From: Rickettsiales bacterium
GTDB taxonomy: Bacteria; Pseudomonadota; Alphaproteobacteria; Rickettsiales; UBA8987
Length of the DNA: 64,000 bases
Direction of reading: 5' to 3'
Assembly: GCA_020630095.1 (NCBI GenBank)
Contig: JAHDCD010000009.1
Location: forward strand, 1-64,000
Positions 6,830 through 16,550 of this stretch are shown piece after piece. Positions within the stretch are counted from its first letter, which is position 1, and every line of letters begins with the position of its first letter. A program made the translations under genes and the position numbers. The notes beneath the pieces are model-generated. The model ran no database searches. It saw only the letters and a program-made list of their open reading frames with translations, and was not told the DNA's origin.

Positions 6830-9800
6830 GTGGTGAACTATATTCGCAAATATACTGGTTTATTTGCTTTGGTAATTGTGTTGCTCTTTTCAGGGGATGC
6901 TTTTGCAAAAGATATAAGCTGTGATGGGCAGAGGTACGATATCAGAAATGCTGATCGTACGATTACCAATTTGCCAGTGTTAGAATCGGATATAGAATCT
7001 TTATATACACTAATTCCTTCAAAATTACGAAATGATATTACTAGAGGTAGGATTGAACCTGTTTGCGAACGAGAGGTTCAGGTTAATAAATTCTACTGTG
7101 GCTATTGTCAGATTAATTACATGACAGAGGCTCTTGGTAGGGCGCAAGGTGCGGTATGTAAAATATATAACTATCAGGATAGGTACTATGGTTCTACAGA
7201 ATGCTTAGTAGAATTATTAATCGGTAGCTCGCGTGATGCGCAATGTGGTAAGCCAGAGGACGCAAATAAGCATAGAATAGATTATTCAGGATTTGATTGC
7301 CCACCGAGTGACCCTGATTGTGCAGGTGTGGATTTAACATCTATTGCGGAATGTAGAAACCCTATTGCGGGTTCGTGTGACTCTGTTGGTTCACGTTTTG
7401 ATATTGAAAATAAATGCTTTAGACCGCTTTATGATGAAGCGGATGGTATATTGGGTGCAGACATTAAAGGTTGCTTAAAAACAAGGCGAGGCGTTTGTAG
7501 TGGTGGATTTGAAGATTTTGAGGCAGAAATACCAGATGCAGAGATTGGTAAAAAATTGCCTAAAAAACCTTTATATTATGCGGGTGGCTGTTCTGGTGAA
7601 GGTTATTTTGCATGGCGCAATGAAGGTGATTATTGGGCTAAGCCTAATTTATGGAGATCTGTTGATACGTACCCTTCAAAAACAGGCTGTTATAATCCTG
7701 AAGAAAGATTTGCAGTTACTTGGGACAAAGACTCAGGTAGGCAATTAGAGGCTGGTAATTTTAAGCCTGATGATGATGCGCTAGTTGTGGCACAAGCTTG
7801 CCAAGATGTAATTAATGGCGATGAGTATAACCCTAACTACGCACGAGAGGATCAAGGGATATATACCTGTTTGCAGCAAGATGTAGCCGATTATTTAGAT
7901 GACGCAGAAAATTATACAGTAATGTATACTAAGAAAGGCGGTAATTATAATCGCCTAGAGGAATATCTGGAGCAGGATGGAGAAAATGTTTGTGTTCAAA
8001 CTAGAAGTATCCCTGTTGTACAAAAGCTTGGAATGGATGGTTGCTCTGCTTTAGGGATTAAAGGTGTTCAAGGAGCATCAGATACATATTTACCATTGGC
8101 GTTGAAGAATGAATCTGGCGGGAATGTATTAGGTACGGATTATTCAGAAAGATTTAGAACACCTAAAGAAGGTGCTGCATATGGCGAATATGGTTATGGT
8201 AATAGAATTATTGAGCGCGATGATTATGAGTTTGACCCAAGAAACGTATATGGTTTAAGCTCTGCGCCAACAGATGATGAGATTTATAACCCAGCCTGTA
8301 TGGGAGCTAAATGGAAGAAGTATCGCGCACTTAGGATGTTTATCGAAGAATATGCTCATATGACAGATTGTTCAGGGCCGGGAGTGCTGAGCTCTTCATT
8401 TGATCAGAGTTATTGCCAACAAGTTGCGGTTAAAGATTATGGTGCGCAATATTCTGAGTTGGCTTATGCAAGTTCATTAACAGGTAAACAACCCATTGCT
8501 AGAGGTAAACAGAATGAAGCTATGGCTTCAGTTACTTTTAGTACTAAGGGGTGGTTGTATCAAATTCCAGCTAATGTAGATGAAAGAAATACTACCGATA
8601 TTTGTTATAGAGGAGTTAGTGCTGGTTCGTCAGATGTATTTAATAATGGTAAGGTTTTAGATTTCTCAAAGCGTAATTGCGGTACTTTGTCTCAGGTAGA
8701 TAGAGAGATAAATCAGTTCGTTGATAATATAAAAGATTGCGACTGGGGAAAAGGTTATAAGATAATTAATAAAGATATAACTGACATTGTTGATGCAATG
8801 GAACGTGCGGGTGAGATTGGATCAGTTGATAATTTATATATGCCTTATCTGCGTGCGAAAGATGTACAAGATAAAAGGCAGGATAATAATAGAAGACGAA
8901 CTTTTGATTTAGATGATTTAACGCAAACTAAAGTTCCTGCGGGCTTCTTGATAGCGTTTAATTATGCTAAAGAATTATTATTAGTACCAGATGCTTATGC
9001 TCAGTTGGGTTCTACATCTTCATTGAATAATATATATGATGATTCTTATAAGCAGATGCTGAAGAATCTAACTAATGGTAATTTTAAAATTGATGCCAAT
9101 ACATTGTATTACCCAGCAGTTAACTTAGCCAAAACAGCTCTTAAAGGTGGTAATTTAGGTGATGGTTTTAAAACCTTTGTTACCGAAATGATAAAGGTTA
9201 AGGCTGCGAGTGGGCAGGGTAATTTACCGCAAATAGCTCAGAGTTTCTTGGGCCAAGGTGGCGGTATTGGAAATCTTGATACTAGTAACTTCTTACAGCA
9301 ATTTGGTTCGCAATTTATTGGTCAGGCTGTTGGTGGTGAAAAAGGTGGTTTTTGGCAAATAATTGCCATGATACTGGAGTCTATGTTCCAAGGTGGTGAC
9401 CCGCTAGAGAATGCAAAAGATAAGTTAATGGAAATTGCGAATAGTATGTTCAGTAACACACTTGGTGATATTGGTGGACTGAAAGATAAGTTGGGAAGTT
9501 CGGTAACAGGTGCAGCAGATAATATAATTCAAGGTACTACTGGTGGCGTAGTAAATAATGCACAAAGTTTACAGAAAATTTTAGATAGTGGCAGAGCAGG
9601 TGATTTTGGCTCTATAGCAAGAACTATCGGATATGAGACTGGGCTGTCTAGAGCTATACAGAGAAAAATTGATGAAAAATTGGGTGATTTAAAAATACCA
9701 TCATTAGCTAAAGGGATGATTAGCAATGTAGTTGGTAATTTTATGGGTAATAATTTCTTCGGTGGTGAAGGTGAACTAAATTCTCAAATTGAAAGAGCTA

Positions 9801-12800
9801 CGAAAACATTGGCTAGGAATGCTATGTCGCAAATGGCTAGTAAGGGGAAACAATATTCACTTTCTGCATTGGGTGATTTAGGCAATGGTAAATTAAACGA
9901 AATCGCTTCTGTTGTGGGGCCTTCAATTATGGAAGGTATATTCGATAGGCTTGGCGGGAAGAAAAGAGATATTGGTTATTATGGTAAGAGAATTTTAAGT
10001 AATTATCAGAGTGATGTATTTAGCGCTACTCCAAGAAAAACGGGATTTTATGATCAGTTGTTTGGTGGTAAAGTGCTGGATGGTACACAAAATAATCCGA
10101 GTTTGAAGCTATGCTTATCGGGAGAAAATTGTGGACATTATGGTGGCTTTAATGGTCTTTCTCAATTCTCAGATTTATTTAGTGAAGTGCAAACGCCAGA
10201 CTTATTTGATAAGGTGGCTGAATATGTAAACTTTGCTAATATTTTAGAAATTTTGCCGAGTATTCCTTCGGCTAATGCACAGTCAGCTAATGGTGCGCCA
10301 TTGCCAGATATGCAATTTATGGAAGCGTTTGTAGCAGGCGGTTATGCATGTGCAGAGCGTTCGGTTAACGATTCTTTTAAAATTGCTATGGAGCTTTCAT
10401 ACGGAAGGTTCAAAGATGTAGCTGATGAACGTTTTAGATATAAAACTATACTTACTACAGATAATGAAGATGAGCGTTCTTACTTATGGGATATCTTTAA
10501 AAGACATCCTGTATTTGGAGCATCTAAGGCACTTTCTCCGCTAATTAGAAATAATTGGGCGGAAGCTGGATATTTAGAAAGTTGTAGGCCGTTTGGTGAT
10601 TCATTCCCTGATGTTTTAATTAAATATGATGGTGAATCTGACTTTATTAAATATTGGGATTACTCAATTGAAGGTGATAGACCAGATTGTACTGAGCAAG
10701 GTTGTGAAGTTGAGGCATTTAATATTAATGACCCGTTTGTACCTAAAAAATGGAAGATGAATATGGCTCAGCTAGAAGGTAGACCTTGGTGTGAGTTTGA
10801 GCTTTATAATCCATTTGTAGCAGATTTATCAGAGAGTAAATGTTTCTTAGCAGACACTCTACTTAACAACGAGCCGATTACTCCGGATAAAAAGGTCGTA
10901 CTTACACTTAATAAAGTTGAGCGTATTAGAAGTACATGTTCGCCATTTGAGGTGCGTGGTTCATGGAGTTATGATAAGTTTAATATTCTTGGACGATTCC
11001 TTACAGGCAAACAAGAAGGAAGGTGTGAAAACTGGCAAGGTTTATTTGGTAAGAAATATGAGAATCCAAAAATTCTTTCTTGGAGATTACCTAGATTTAA
11101 TGAAACATTCTTAAAAGCATTCGGTGAATGTACGGGTGGTTATAGACCTGAAGGCCCTAACCCGTGTGCGCCAAAGAAAGTGGATATTGTACAAAGAGCC
11201 TATGCTAAGTGTGAATTAAGTAAACGTGGTGGCCCTGTATTTGAGCGTGAGATACAGGCTTATCAGCGTAAAATTAATAGAGGTGAGATTTCAATTTACT
11301 TTGAACATCCTGAATTAATTCCAGATAAAACAAATGCGCTTTGTACATATTTAACAGGCTATTTAGATGCTACTCCACCTAAGAATGACTGGTATAAGCC
11401 AGGTGATGGTTTTTGGTGTAATTGTAAGCAGGATGATCCACAAACTACCATGTGTAACGAAAGTATGTGTACTTGTGATCAGTATAAATATAGACCTCGT
11501 CCAGGGCAGAGGTATCGTTTAGGTACACCAAGATGGAGCCAAGTTGAAGGTGGTTGGTGCCAAGATTATGGGCCATATAAACGTTGGTTGCAGTGTTACC
11601 ATTCTTCTAGAGCGCAGGTTTGTCCGCTGTTGGTAGATGATGTTTCTGCGGTAGAACTTGCAGATAAAGATGTAATATTTACTGATGGTAAGCCACTAGA
11701 TGCTGGTAATGAAAGAGCTGTTAATAATACATCGATTAACCAAGATAGGTATATTCAAACTTTAGAAGAAGAAGGTACGCGTGATGAACAAGAATTAGAA
11801 TATTGTACTGGTGCGGTTCAGCCTTTACAGGATGAAATAAGAAATGTGCGCTGGATGGCAGAAGAGCCTAATCCTTTAGCGCGCTTACCAGGTTATGCAG
11901 ATCCTGCTGCCATTGATGAGAATGGTGGATTTAGAAAGCATCAAGACTTAGTATTTATGACACAAACGCGTGATATTGAAGGGCCGTTCTTGGAACTTGC
12001 AATACCTTATGAATTACCTGCTACGGCATCGGTTAAGTCAGGTAATCCAATATTTAATAAGTTTAAAAAGCGTGAGAATGAGGATGAAATGCTTACCGAA
12101 AATACGCGCAATATTTTGGCGGCATCTGAGGCATTTGCATTTAATGAAGTTTCAACATTAGATACACCAGACCCTAGAGCGATGGATGTAATTGTTGGAC
12201 CACGTGGGTGTGATATCGGTGGTTGGTATGAAATGTTACTTTACCAAGCACGTTGTATTAAATACTTCAAGCTTTCATGTATTTGTGATTATGAGAAAAC
12301 CTTTATTACAGGTTCAGCGGAATCTTATGTTTTACGTAAAGGTTCGGCATTGTTAGAAACTGTTTCAGCAGGTGATTATGTAAAAAGCCAAGAGCGTGAA
12401 GGTTTTGAGTGGCCATTGGCGTGGCGTGGTTATGCAGGGCCTAACTTTGCACCAAATGCTACAGCGGGTTCTAAGTTGTGGGATAAAAATAACAGAACGC
12501 AAAATAACCCAGCGCAGTTTAAGCCAGATTATCGTGACCCGACTTATAAGGGGTTAGATGAGGCACTTGTTGGTGACTTTGTAATTTGGGATGAGTCTGT
12601 ACGTGATCAATGGGGAAGAGATGCCCGTAATAGAAGGCATATTGCTTACGTTGAATTGGTGAATGATTCGCATGTTAATAGTTTTAGAAATGCCGGTAGA
12701 ACTCAGCAAACAGATGCGGCAATTAAAGTTTCAGAATGGAATGCTGGTAAGAATTTAGACTCATGTGGTAATACTGATAGGTGGGGCGTTAGAACTACGC

Positions 12801-14308
12801 GCTTTATTTATAAGAACCCAAAAGAGGGTCGTGGCTTATGCTCTAACTTTGATTTAAAACATTGTTGGGAACCTAATTGGGATAGAATTAAATTATATCG
12901 TTCATCTTTAGATACCGGAATAATGATGACAGATGAGCAGGTGCGTGGACTTATTGATAAGGCAGGTACTGGCGATGCTAGATTCTTCTATAAAAAACAT
13001 GGTGATAAAGGTGTGTTGAATTTCTTAGCTTTATTTATGGGGCAGAAAGATCCACCATTATCAATGCGTAACCCTTACTATAATATTAATGATTATAGGG
13101 TTTCTGATTTAACACAGAATGTAGTTAAGTCTTGTGGTACGCGAGATTGTTTTGCGGGTAGTACGGCGCAACTTTCAGTAGATGCATCTACTACGAGAAC
13201 AGTTGTTGTAGATGAAATTGAAGAGCCAGAATTAGACTCGTGCGCTTACGATTCTAATCAAGCGCAATGTAGGGCTGTATTTGAATGTGCCGCAAATGGT
13301 AATTGTGGTGATGCAGATTGTGGATTAGAAGAATATTCTGGATTCTGTTCGGCAGTTTGTACGGCTAAAGGTGCTTATCCTAATTCACCATTAGCACCAG
13401 AATTTTGTGAAAAAACTGCATGTATGAAGCAAGTTAAAGATTGTGAAGATGGTAATTGTACAATCGAGAAAGGTAGATGTTGTAAGTATGGCTTTGCTGA
13501 AGATGTGGCGCAATGTTGTGATCATGTAAGCTTTGGTGATGAGCCTATAGTTATTCCACAATGTAATGTTATAGGTGCAAATAATAAGGAAACTTGTTGT
13601 GGGGCTTACCCTCAAGATAATTACTGTTTAAATGCGGCGTGTGAGGATAACCCTACCTCGTTATGTATTGAGAATTTATTCTCTAGAGCTAGTGATATTT
13701 CACAAGTGCCAGCTAAGTTTAGAGGTTTACAATCTTGTTATGCTAGAGGGAGTTTTGAACCATCGACTTCATGTTGTAATAATATGGCTTCATTAGGAGA
13801 TGAAAAAGCGGTGCCATTAGTTTGTGATATCTATAACGCCGCTGTAGCCACAGATGAAATTTGTACTACTGTTAAGTTCTTAAATGCAGATCAATTACAA
13901 AGCATTTCAAATAATGCAATTGTTCAAGAATGTTTAAGTAGGGTTGAATGCATATCTAACCCTGGAGAATGTTGTATTACTTTATCGGGTTCATCTCAGG
14001 CTGTTAAAAATGCATGTCAGGTAGCATCTTTAGGTGTAAATGATGTCGAGAGCGTGAATTGTATTATATCACCATTTGACCCTTCATGTGTGGGTGTGGG
14101 TACAACAACACTAGATAGTGCAGACCAAACCTTAGATATTAATTGGGATAGGTTGTCATATGCTTTAAATAAGCAAAATAATACTATTGGTGAAGCGGCA
14201 ACGGGTGTTGTATCTGCCGGTGGTACGAATGATGTGACGGATGAAGATATATTTGCAAATATCTTTGGTAATGAAGATCCTTGCGTTTTAGTTAATCAAA
14301 ATCAGTAA
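6830..14308 (+). CDS. Very large secreted cysteine-rich protein (2492 aa), unknown family
   Basis: I do not recognise the family. The protein has a clear signal peptide (hydrophobic residues 10-22, cleavage near AFA-KD). Cysteine-rich regions with scattered CxxC and CC pairs lie at the N and C thirds. A Gly/Ala/Gln-rich, poorly ordered middle of about 400 residues (roughly 740-1140) is flanked by two internal signal-peptidase-like motifs, DAYAQ and ANAQ. The C-terminal third is especially cysteine-dense and aromatic-rich, recalling disulphide-stabilised surface or TraN-like proteins. No membrane anchor is evident at the C terminus. It is monocistronic and leaderless from GTG 6830 under a CtrA-like box. 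Its stop is 1 bp from that of convergent dnaX. Confidence 0.88.
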   Translation: MVNYIRKYTGLFALVIVLLFSGDAFAKDISCDGQRYDIRNADRTITNLPVLESDIESLYTLIPSKLRNDITRGRIEPVCEREVQVNKFYCGYCQINYMTEALGRAQGAVCKIYNYQDRYYGSTECLVELLIGSSRDAQCGKPEDANKHRIDYSGFDCPPSDPDCAGVDLTSIAECRNPIAGSCDSVGSRFDIENKCFRPLYDEADGILGADIKGCLKTRRGVCSGGFEDFEAEIPDAEIGKKLPKKPLYYAGGCSGEGYFAWRNEGDYWAKPNLWRSVDTYPSKTGCYNPEERFAVTWDKDSGRQLEAGNFKPDDDALVVAQACQDVINGDEYNPNYAREDQGIYTCLQQDVADYLDDAENYTVMYTKKGGNYNRLEEYLEQDGENVCVQTRSIPVVQKLGMDGCSALGIKGVQGASDTYLPLALKNESGGNVLGTDYSERFRTPKEGAAYGEYGYGNRIIERDDYEFDPRNVYGLSSAPTDDEIYNPACMGAKWKKYRALRMFIEEYAHMTDCSGPGVLSSSFDQSYCQQVAVKDYGAQYSELAYASSLTGKQPIARGKQNEAMASVTFSTKGWLYQIPANVDERNTTDICYRGVSAGSSDVFNNGKVLDFSKRNCGTLSQVDREINQFVDNIKDCDWGKGYKIINKDITDIVDAMERAGEIGSVDNLYMPYLRAKDVQDKRQDNNRRRTFDLDDLTQTKVPAGFLIAFNYAKELLLVPDAYAQLGSTSSLNNIYDDSYKQMLKNLTNGNFKIDANTLYYPAVNLAKTALKGGNLGDGFKTFVTEMIKVKAASGQGNLPQIAQSFLGQGGGIGNLDTSNFLQQFGSQFIGQAVGGEKGGFWQIIAMILESMFQGGDPLENAKDKLMEIANSMFSNTLGDIGGLKDKLGSSVTGAADNIIQGTTGGVVNNAQSLQKILDSGRAGDFGSIARTIGYETGLSRAIQRKIDEKLGDLKIPSLAKGMISNVVGNFMGNNFFGGEGELNSQIERATKTLARNAMSQMASKGKQYSLSALGDLGNGKLNEIASVVGPSIMEGIFDRLGGKKRDIGYYGKRILSNYQSDVFSATPRKTGFYDQLFGGKVLDGTQNNPSLKLCLSGENCGHYGGFNGLSQFSDLFSEVQTPDLFDKVAEYVNFANILEILPSIPSANAQSANGAPLPDMQFMEAFVAGGYACAERSVNDSFKIAMELSYGRFKDVADERFRYKTILTTDNEDERSYLWDIFKRHPVFGASKALSPLIRNNWAEAGYLESCRPFGDSFPDVLIKYDGESDFIKYWDYSIEGDRPDCTEQGCEVEAFNINDPFVPKKWKMNMAQLEGRPWCEFELYNPFVADLSESKCFLADTLLNNEPITPDKKVVLTLNKVERIRSTCSPFEVRGSWSYDKFNILGRFLTGKQEGRCENWQGLFGKKYENPKILSWRLPRFNETFLKAFGECTGGYRPEGPNPCAPKKVDIVQRAYAKCELSKRGGPVFEREIQAYQRKINRGEISIYFEHPELIPDKTNALCTYLTGYLDATPPKNDWYKPGDGFWCNCKQDDPQTTMCNESMCTCDQYKYRPRPGQRYRLGTPRWSQVEGGWCQDYGPYKRWLQCYHSSRAQVCPLLVDDVSAVELADKDVIFTDGKPLDAGNERAVNNTSINQDRYIQTLEEEGTRDEQELEYCTGAVQPLQDEIRNVRWMAEEPNPLARLPGYADPAAIDENGGFRKHQDLVFMTQTRDIEGPFLELAIPYELPATASVKSGNPIFNKFKKRENEDEMLTENTRNILAASEAFAFNEVSTLDTPDPRAMDVIVGPRGCDIGGWYEMLLYQARCIKYFKLSCICDYEKTFITGSAESYVLRKGSALLETVSAGDYVKSQEREGFEWPLAWRGYAGPNFAPNATAGSKLWDKNNRTQNNPAQFKPDYRDPTYKGLDEALVGDFVIWDESVRDQWGRDARNRRHIAYVELVNDSHVNSFRNAGRTQQTDAAIKVSEWNAGKNLDSCGNTDRWGVRTTRFIYKNPKEGRGLCSNFDLKHCWEPNWDRIKLYRSSLDTGIMMTDEQVRGLIDKAGTGDARFFYKKHGDKGVLNFLALFMGQKDPPLSMRNPYYNINDYRVSDLTQNVVKSCGTRDCFAGSTAQLSVDASTTRTVVVDEIEEPELDSCAYDSNQAQCRAVFECAANGNCGDADCGLEEYSGFCSAVCTAKGAYPNSPLAPEFCEKTACMKQVKDCEDGNCTIEKGRCCKYGFAEDVAQCCDHVSFGDEPIVIPQCNVIGANNKETCCGAYPQDNYCLNAACEDNPTSLCIENLFSRASDISQVPAKFRGLQSCYARGSFEPSTSCCNNMASLGDEKAVPLVCDIYNAAVATDEICTTVKFLNADQLQSISNNAIVQECLSRVECISNPGECCITLSGSSQAVKNACQVASLGVNDVESVNCIISPFDPSCVGVGTTTLDSADQTLDINWDRLSYALNKQNNTIGEAATGVVSAGGTNDVTDEDIFANIFGNEDPCVLVNQNQ

Positions 14309-14309
14309 G

Positions 14310-15941
14310 TTAATTAATTAGTGATTTCCCAGTTTTAGTGGAATAGATATCGGCTATTTCTGTGCCGTTCAGTTTTTCTAAAATTTCGGTAACACGTGGA
14401 TTAGATTTTGCATCAGCAATCATTTTATCGCGCTTTTCTTCCTGATTCTCACGGATAGATTTCTCTTGTTTTTCTTCGGAAGTATCTACTTGCCATGACT
14501 GGTTTAAGTGTTCTTTTAAGAATTCGATAATACGTGTTGGTAAGTCTTTTGGTGAGGTATTTGCAAGCCCTATATTAAGCGCTTTATTTGCACCATCAAA
14601 TGAGTTTACTGAAACTTCTTCAAGCCAAGTTTTTAAGAAATAATCGCGGTGGTAATTGCATAACTCTAGCAGGTCGTTAAATGAGTTTATATCAGTTGGT
14701 GCAGGAGTGCTTGGCTGATTGTCATTAACTATTAGGATATTTTTTTTTTGAATTCCCTCAGCAGAAGCGGGGGAATTATCAAGGCGATTCAAAATTTCAC
14801 CTGCGGTTGGCAAGCCTATGGAATATACTAGCCGAACAAGTACCATTTCAACGGCGATAGCTTGGTTGGGGTGTATTTTTATTTCCTCCAACCCTTTAGA
14901 TAATATTTGCCAGATGCGTGAAAGTTGTGCGATATCCGTATTTTCTAGAAGCTTCATTGAAAATTCAATTTCAGCTTGTGGTGCGCCACAAATCTCACCG
15001 AAGTTTTTAATTATTTTAAACTGCGTTAGGAAGTGGGTAATTTCAAGTAGGCGGTTAATAATAGCAACTGGATTTGCACCAGCGTTATATTGTTCGCGGT
15101 AGGCATTTAAAACTGTTTCTGCATCTAATGAAATAATCTTTTCCATTAGCTCATAAGATTTTAACTGGTTTGAAAGCCCCAGCATTGCCTCAACTTGCTC
15201 TTCAGATAATTCCTCGCCACCGGTTAAAGTTGATAAAGCTTGGTCTAGTAAAGATAGGCCATCACGAACAGAACCTTCTGCAGCTTTGGCAATTTGGCTA
15301 GAGGCTGATTCTGAGATTTTATAACCTTCTTTCTCAGTTATATTTGTAAAGTGCGAAGTTAGATTTGCTACGTTAATACGTGCAAGGTCAAAGCGCATAC
15401 AACGTGATAAAATAGTAACCGGTACTTTATCAATTTCGGTAGTCGCTAGGATAAACTTAATATGCGCAGGTGGCTCCTCTAAGGTTTTTAGTAGCGCGTT
15501 AAACGCGGCCTTAGAAAGCATGTGAACCTCATCGATGATATAGATTTTATACCTACTCATTGCTGGTGCGAAATGTGATGATTCAATTAGCTCGCGGATA
15601 TTATCAACGCCGGTATTTGATGCGGCATCGATTTCAATAATGTCAACGTGACGGCCAAGAGCTATATTTGAGCAATTATCGCAAACGCCACATGGTTCGA
15701 TAACTGGTTTTTCATTCTCATTGTTTTCACCAGTACAGCATAGAGAGCGGGCAATAATACGTGCGGTAGATGTTTTACCTACACCGCGAATACCGGTCAT
15801 TATAAATGCATGGGGAACGCGGTCTTGTGTGATTGCGTTGGATAAAGTTTGTACTAGAACATCTTGACCAATAAGCTCTGAAAGCGTGGTAGGGCGGTAC
15901 TTACGTGCGAGTACCTGATATTCTGTAGATGACTTCGTCAT
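14310..15941 (-). CDS. dnaX: DNA polymerase III subunits gamma/tau
   Basis: DnaX is the clamp-loader ATPase. The 543-residue product has a Walker A GIRGVGKT (50-57), a zinc module with C83, C86 and C89 plus an upstream Cys, the DEVH Walker B box, and LLKTLEEPP. Residues after about 370 form the tau-specific region. A run of ten A's at codons 398-401 offers transcriptional slippage: either one added or one lost A brings a stop within a few codons, giving a 402-405-residue gamma-like product. The gene lies beside SRP RNA, as in many alphaproteobacteria, though a four-helix-bundle gene separates them here. Confidence 0.96.
   Translation of the reverse strand: MTKSSTEYQVLARKYRPTTLSELIGQDVLVQTLSNAITQDRVPHAFIMTGIRGVGKTSTARIIARSLCCTGENNENEKPVIEPCGVCDNCSNIALGRHVDIIEIDAASNTGVDNIRELIESSHFAPAMSRYKIYIIDEVHMLSKAAFNALLKTLEEPPAHIKFILATTEIDKVPVTILSRCMRFDLARINVANLTSHFTNITEKEGYKISESASSQIAKAAEGSVRDGLSLLDQALSTLTGGEELSEEQVEAMLGLSNQLKSYELMEKIISLDAETVLNAYREQYNAGANPVAIINRLLEITHFLTQFKIIKNFGEICGAPQAEIEFSMKLLENTDIAQLSRIWQILSKGLEEIKIHPNQAIAVEMVLVRLVYSIGLPTAGEILNRLDNSPASAEGIQKKNILIVNDNQPSTPAPTDINSFNDLLELCNYHRDYFLKTWLEEVSVNSFDGANKALNIGLANTSPKDLPTRIIEFLKEHLNQSWQVDTSEEKQEKSIRENQEEKRDKMIADAKSNPRVTEILEKLNGTEIADIYSTKTGKSLIN
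14740..14749 (-). other. A10 slippage site in dnaX
   Basis: The coding strand reads ATTC, then ten A's, then TATCC. In the normal frame this encodes IQKKNI. With one extra A the frame reads QKKKYPNS then stop; with one A fewer it reads QKKIS then stop. Thermus dnaX makes gamma by slippage on an A9 run, so this is a plausible equivalent at a position just after domain III. Confidence 0.6.
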
Positions 15942-15973
15942 AGAGATTTAGAGATTTAGAGATTTAGAGATTT
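15942..15973 (+). repeat. Tandem AGAGATTT x4, inverted copies at 16381-16418
   Basis: Four direct copies of the 8-mer AGAGATTT directly abut the dnaX start codon. Complementary TAAATCTCT copies appear twice at 16381-16418, on the other side of the four-helix-bundle gene. The gene is therefore bracketed by inverted short repeats. They may mark the edges of an inserted unit. Confidence 0.7.
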
Positions 15974-16001
15974 AGAATCTCTTTACTCTAGCTCTAGATT
16001 T

Positions 16002-16376
16002 CTATGTTAGTTTTGATCTAAAACTAATCATTATTTTTCTAATCTCTAAAACATTGCTTTGAAGTTTGTTATATTCTTCCATAGTAATGTAGTTAAGGTC
16101 TTTGGAGTAATCTAGCCATAGGTTTGTTTCATCTAATGATCCTATAGCTATGGTTAAGAATCTATAAAATTCCTTTTTAGAATCTCTTTGTCTTCCAAAT
16201 CCTTCAACAATATTAGCGCAAACAGATCGGCTTGATCTTTTGATCTGATCGCATAGTGAATATTGTTCTTCTTTAGGAAATCTAGTAGTTAATTTATGAA
16301 TTGTAAGAGATAAATTATATGCTTTAGGATAAAATATTAAATCTTTATACGATTCTATATATTTGCCTTGTTCCAT
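16002..16376 (-). CDS. Four-helix bundle protein (S23/IVP family)
   Basis: The 124-residue product matches the four-helix-bundle family named for proteins encoded in 23S rRNA intervening sequences. It has a LIFYPKAYNLSLTIHKLTTRFP start, the conserved QIKRSSRSVCANIVEGFGR core and an SLDETNLWLD third helix. The family's biochemical role is unsettled; relatives occur with mobile DNA and in diversity-generating systems. It sits between dnaX and the SRP RNA gene and is flanked by inverted AGAGATTT-type repeats, so an inserted gene is likely. Confidence 0.85.
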   Translation of the reverse strand: MEQGKYIESYKDLIFYPKAYNLSLTIHKLTTRFPKEEQYSLCDQIKRSSRSVCANIVEGFGRQRDSKKEFYRFLTIAIGSLDETNLWLDYSKDLNYITMEEYNKLQSNVLEIRKIMISFRSKLT

Positions 16377-16424
16377 TATCTAAATCTCTTTAGTTCTTAA
16401 TCTCTAAATCTCTTTTCAGAAAGT

Positions 16425-16512
16425 GCCGGCAACGACATGGTGAACAATCAATTTGGCTGCTTCATTTCTGACCTGACCTAGTAACCAAAAGCCCCCATTC
16501 ATCACCGACAAT
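16425..16512 (-). ncRNA. ffs: Signal recognition particle (4.5S) RNA
   Basis: The complement contains the conserved SRP domain IV core: AGGTCAGG, then a short loop segment, then GAAGCAGCC, enclosed by TTTGG/CCAAA and further out by GGTGA/TCACC pairing. A TATATC at 16524-16519 could be its -10, giving a 5' end near 16512. The 3' end near 16425 is estimated from terminal pairing. This RNA with Ffh targets nascent membrane proteins. Its closeness to dnaX is typical of the class. Confidence 0.88.
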
Positions 16513-16550
16513 GGCTAAGATATAGAGGTTAGGTTTTAGGGGCAAGGAAA

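Noticed and set aside
13391-13615. Minus-strand frame within the giant protein gene
   Set aside because: It is antisense to cysteine-rich coding sequence that is strongly supported as one continuous frame.
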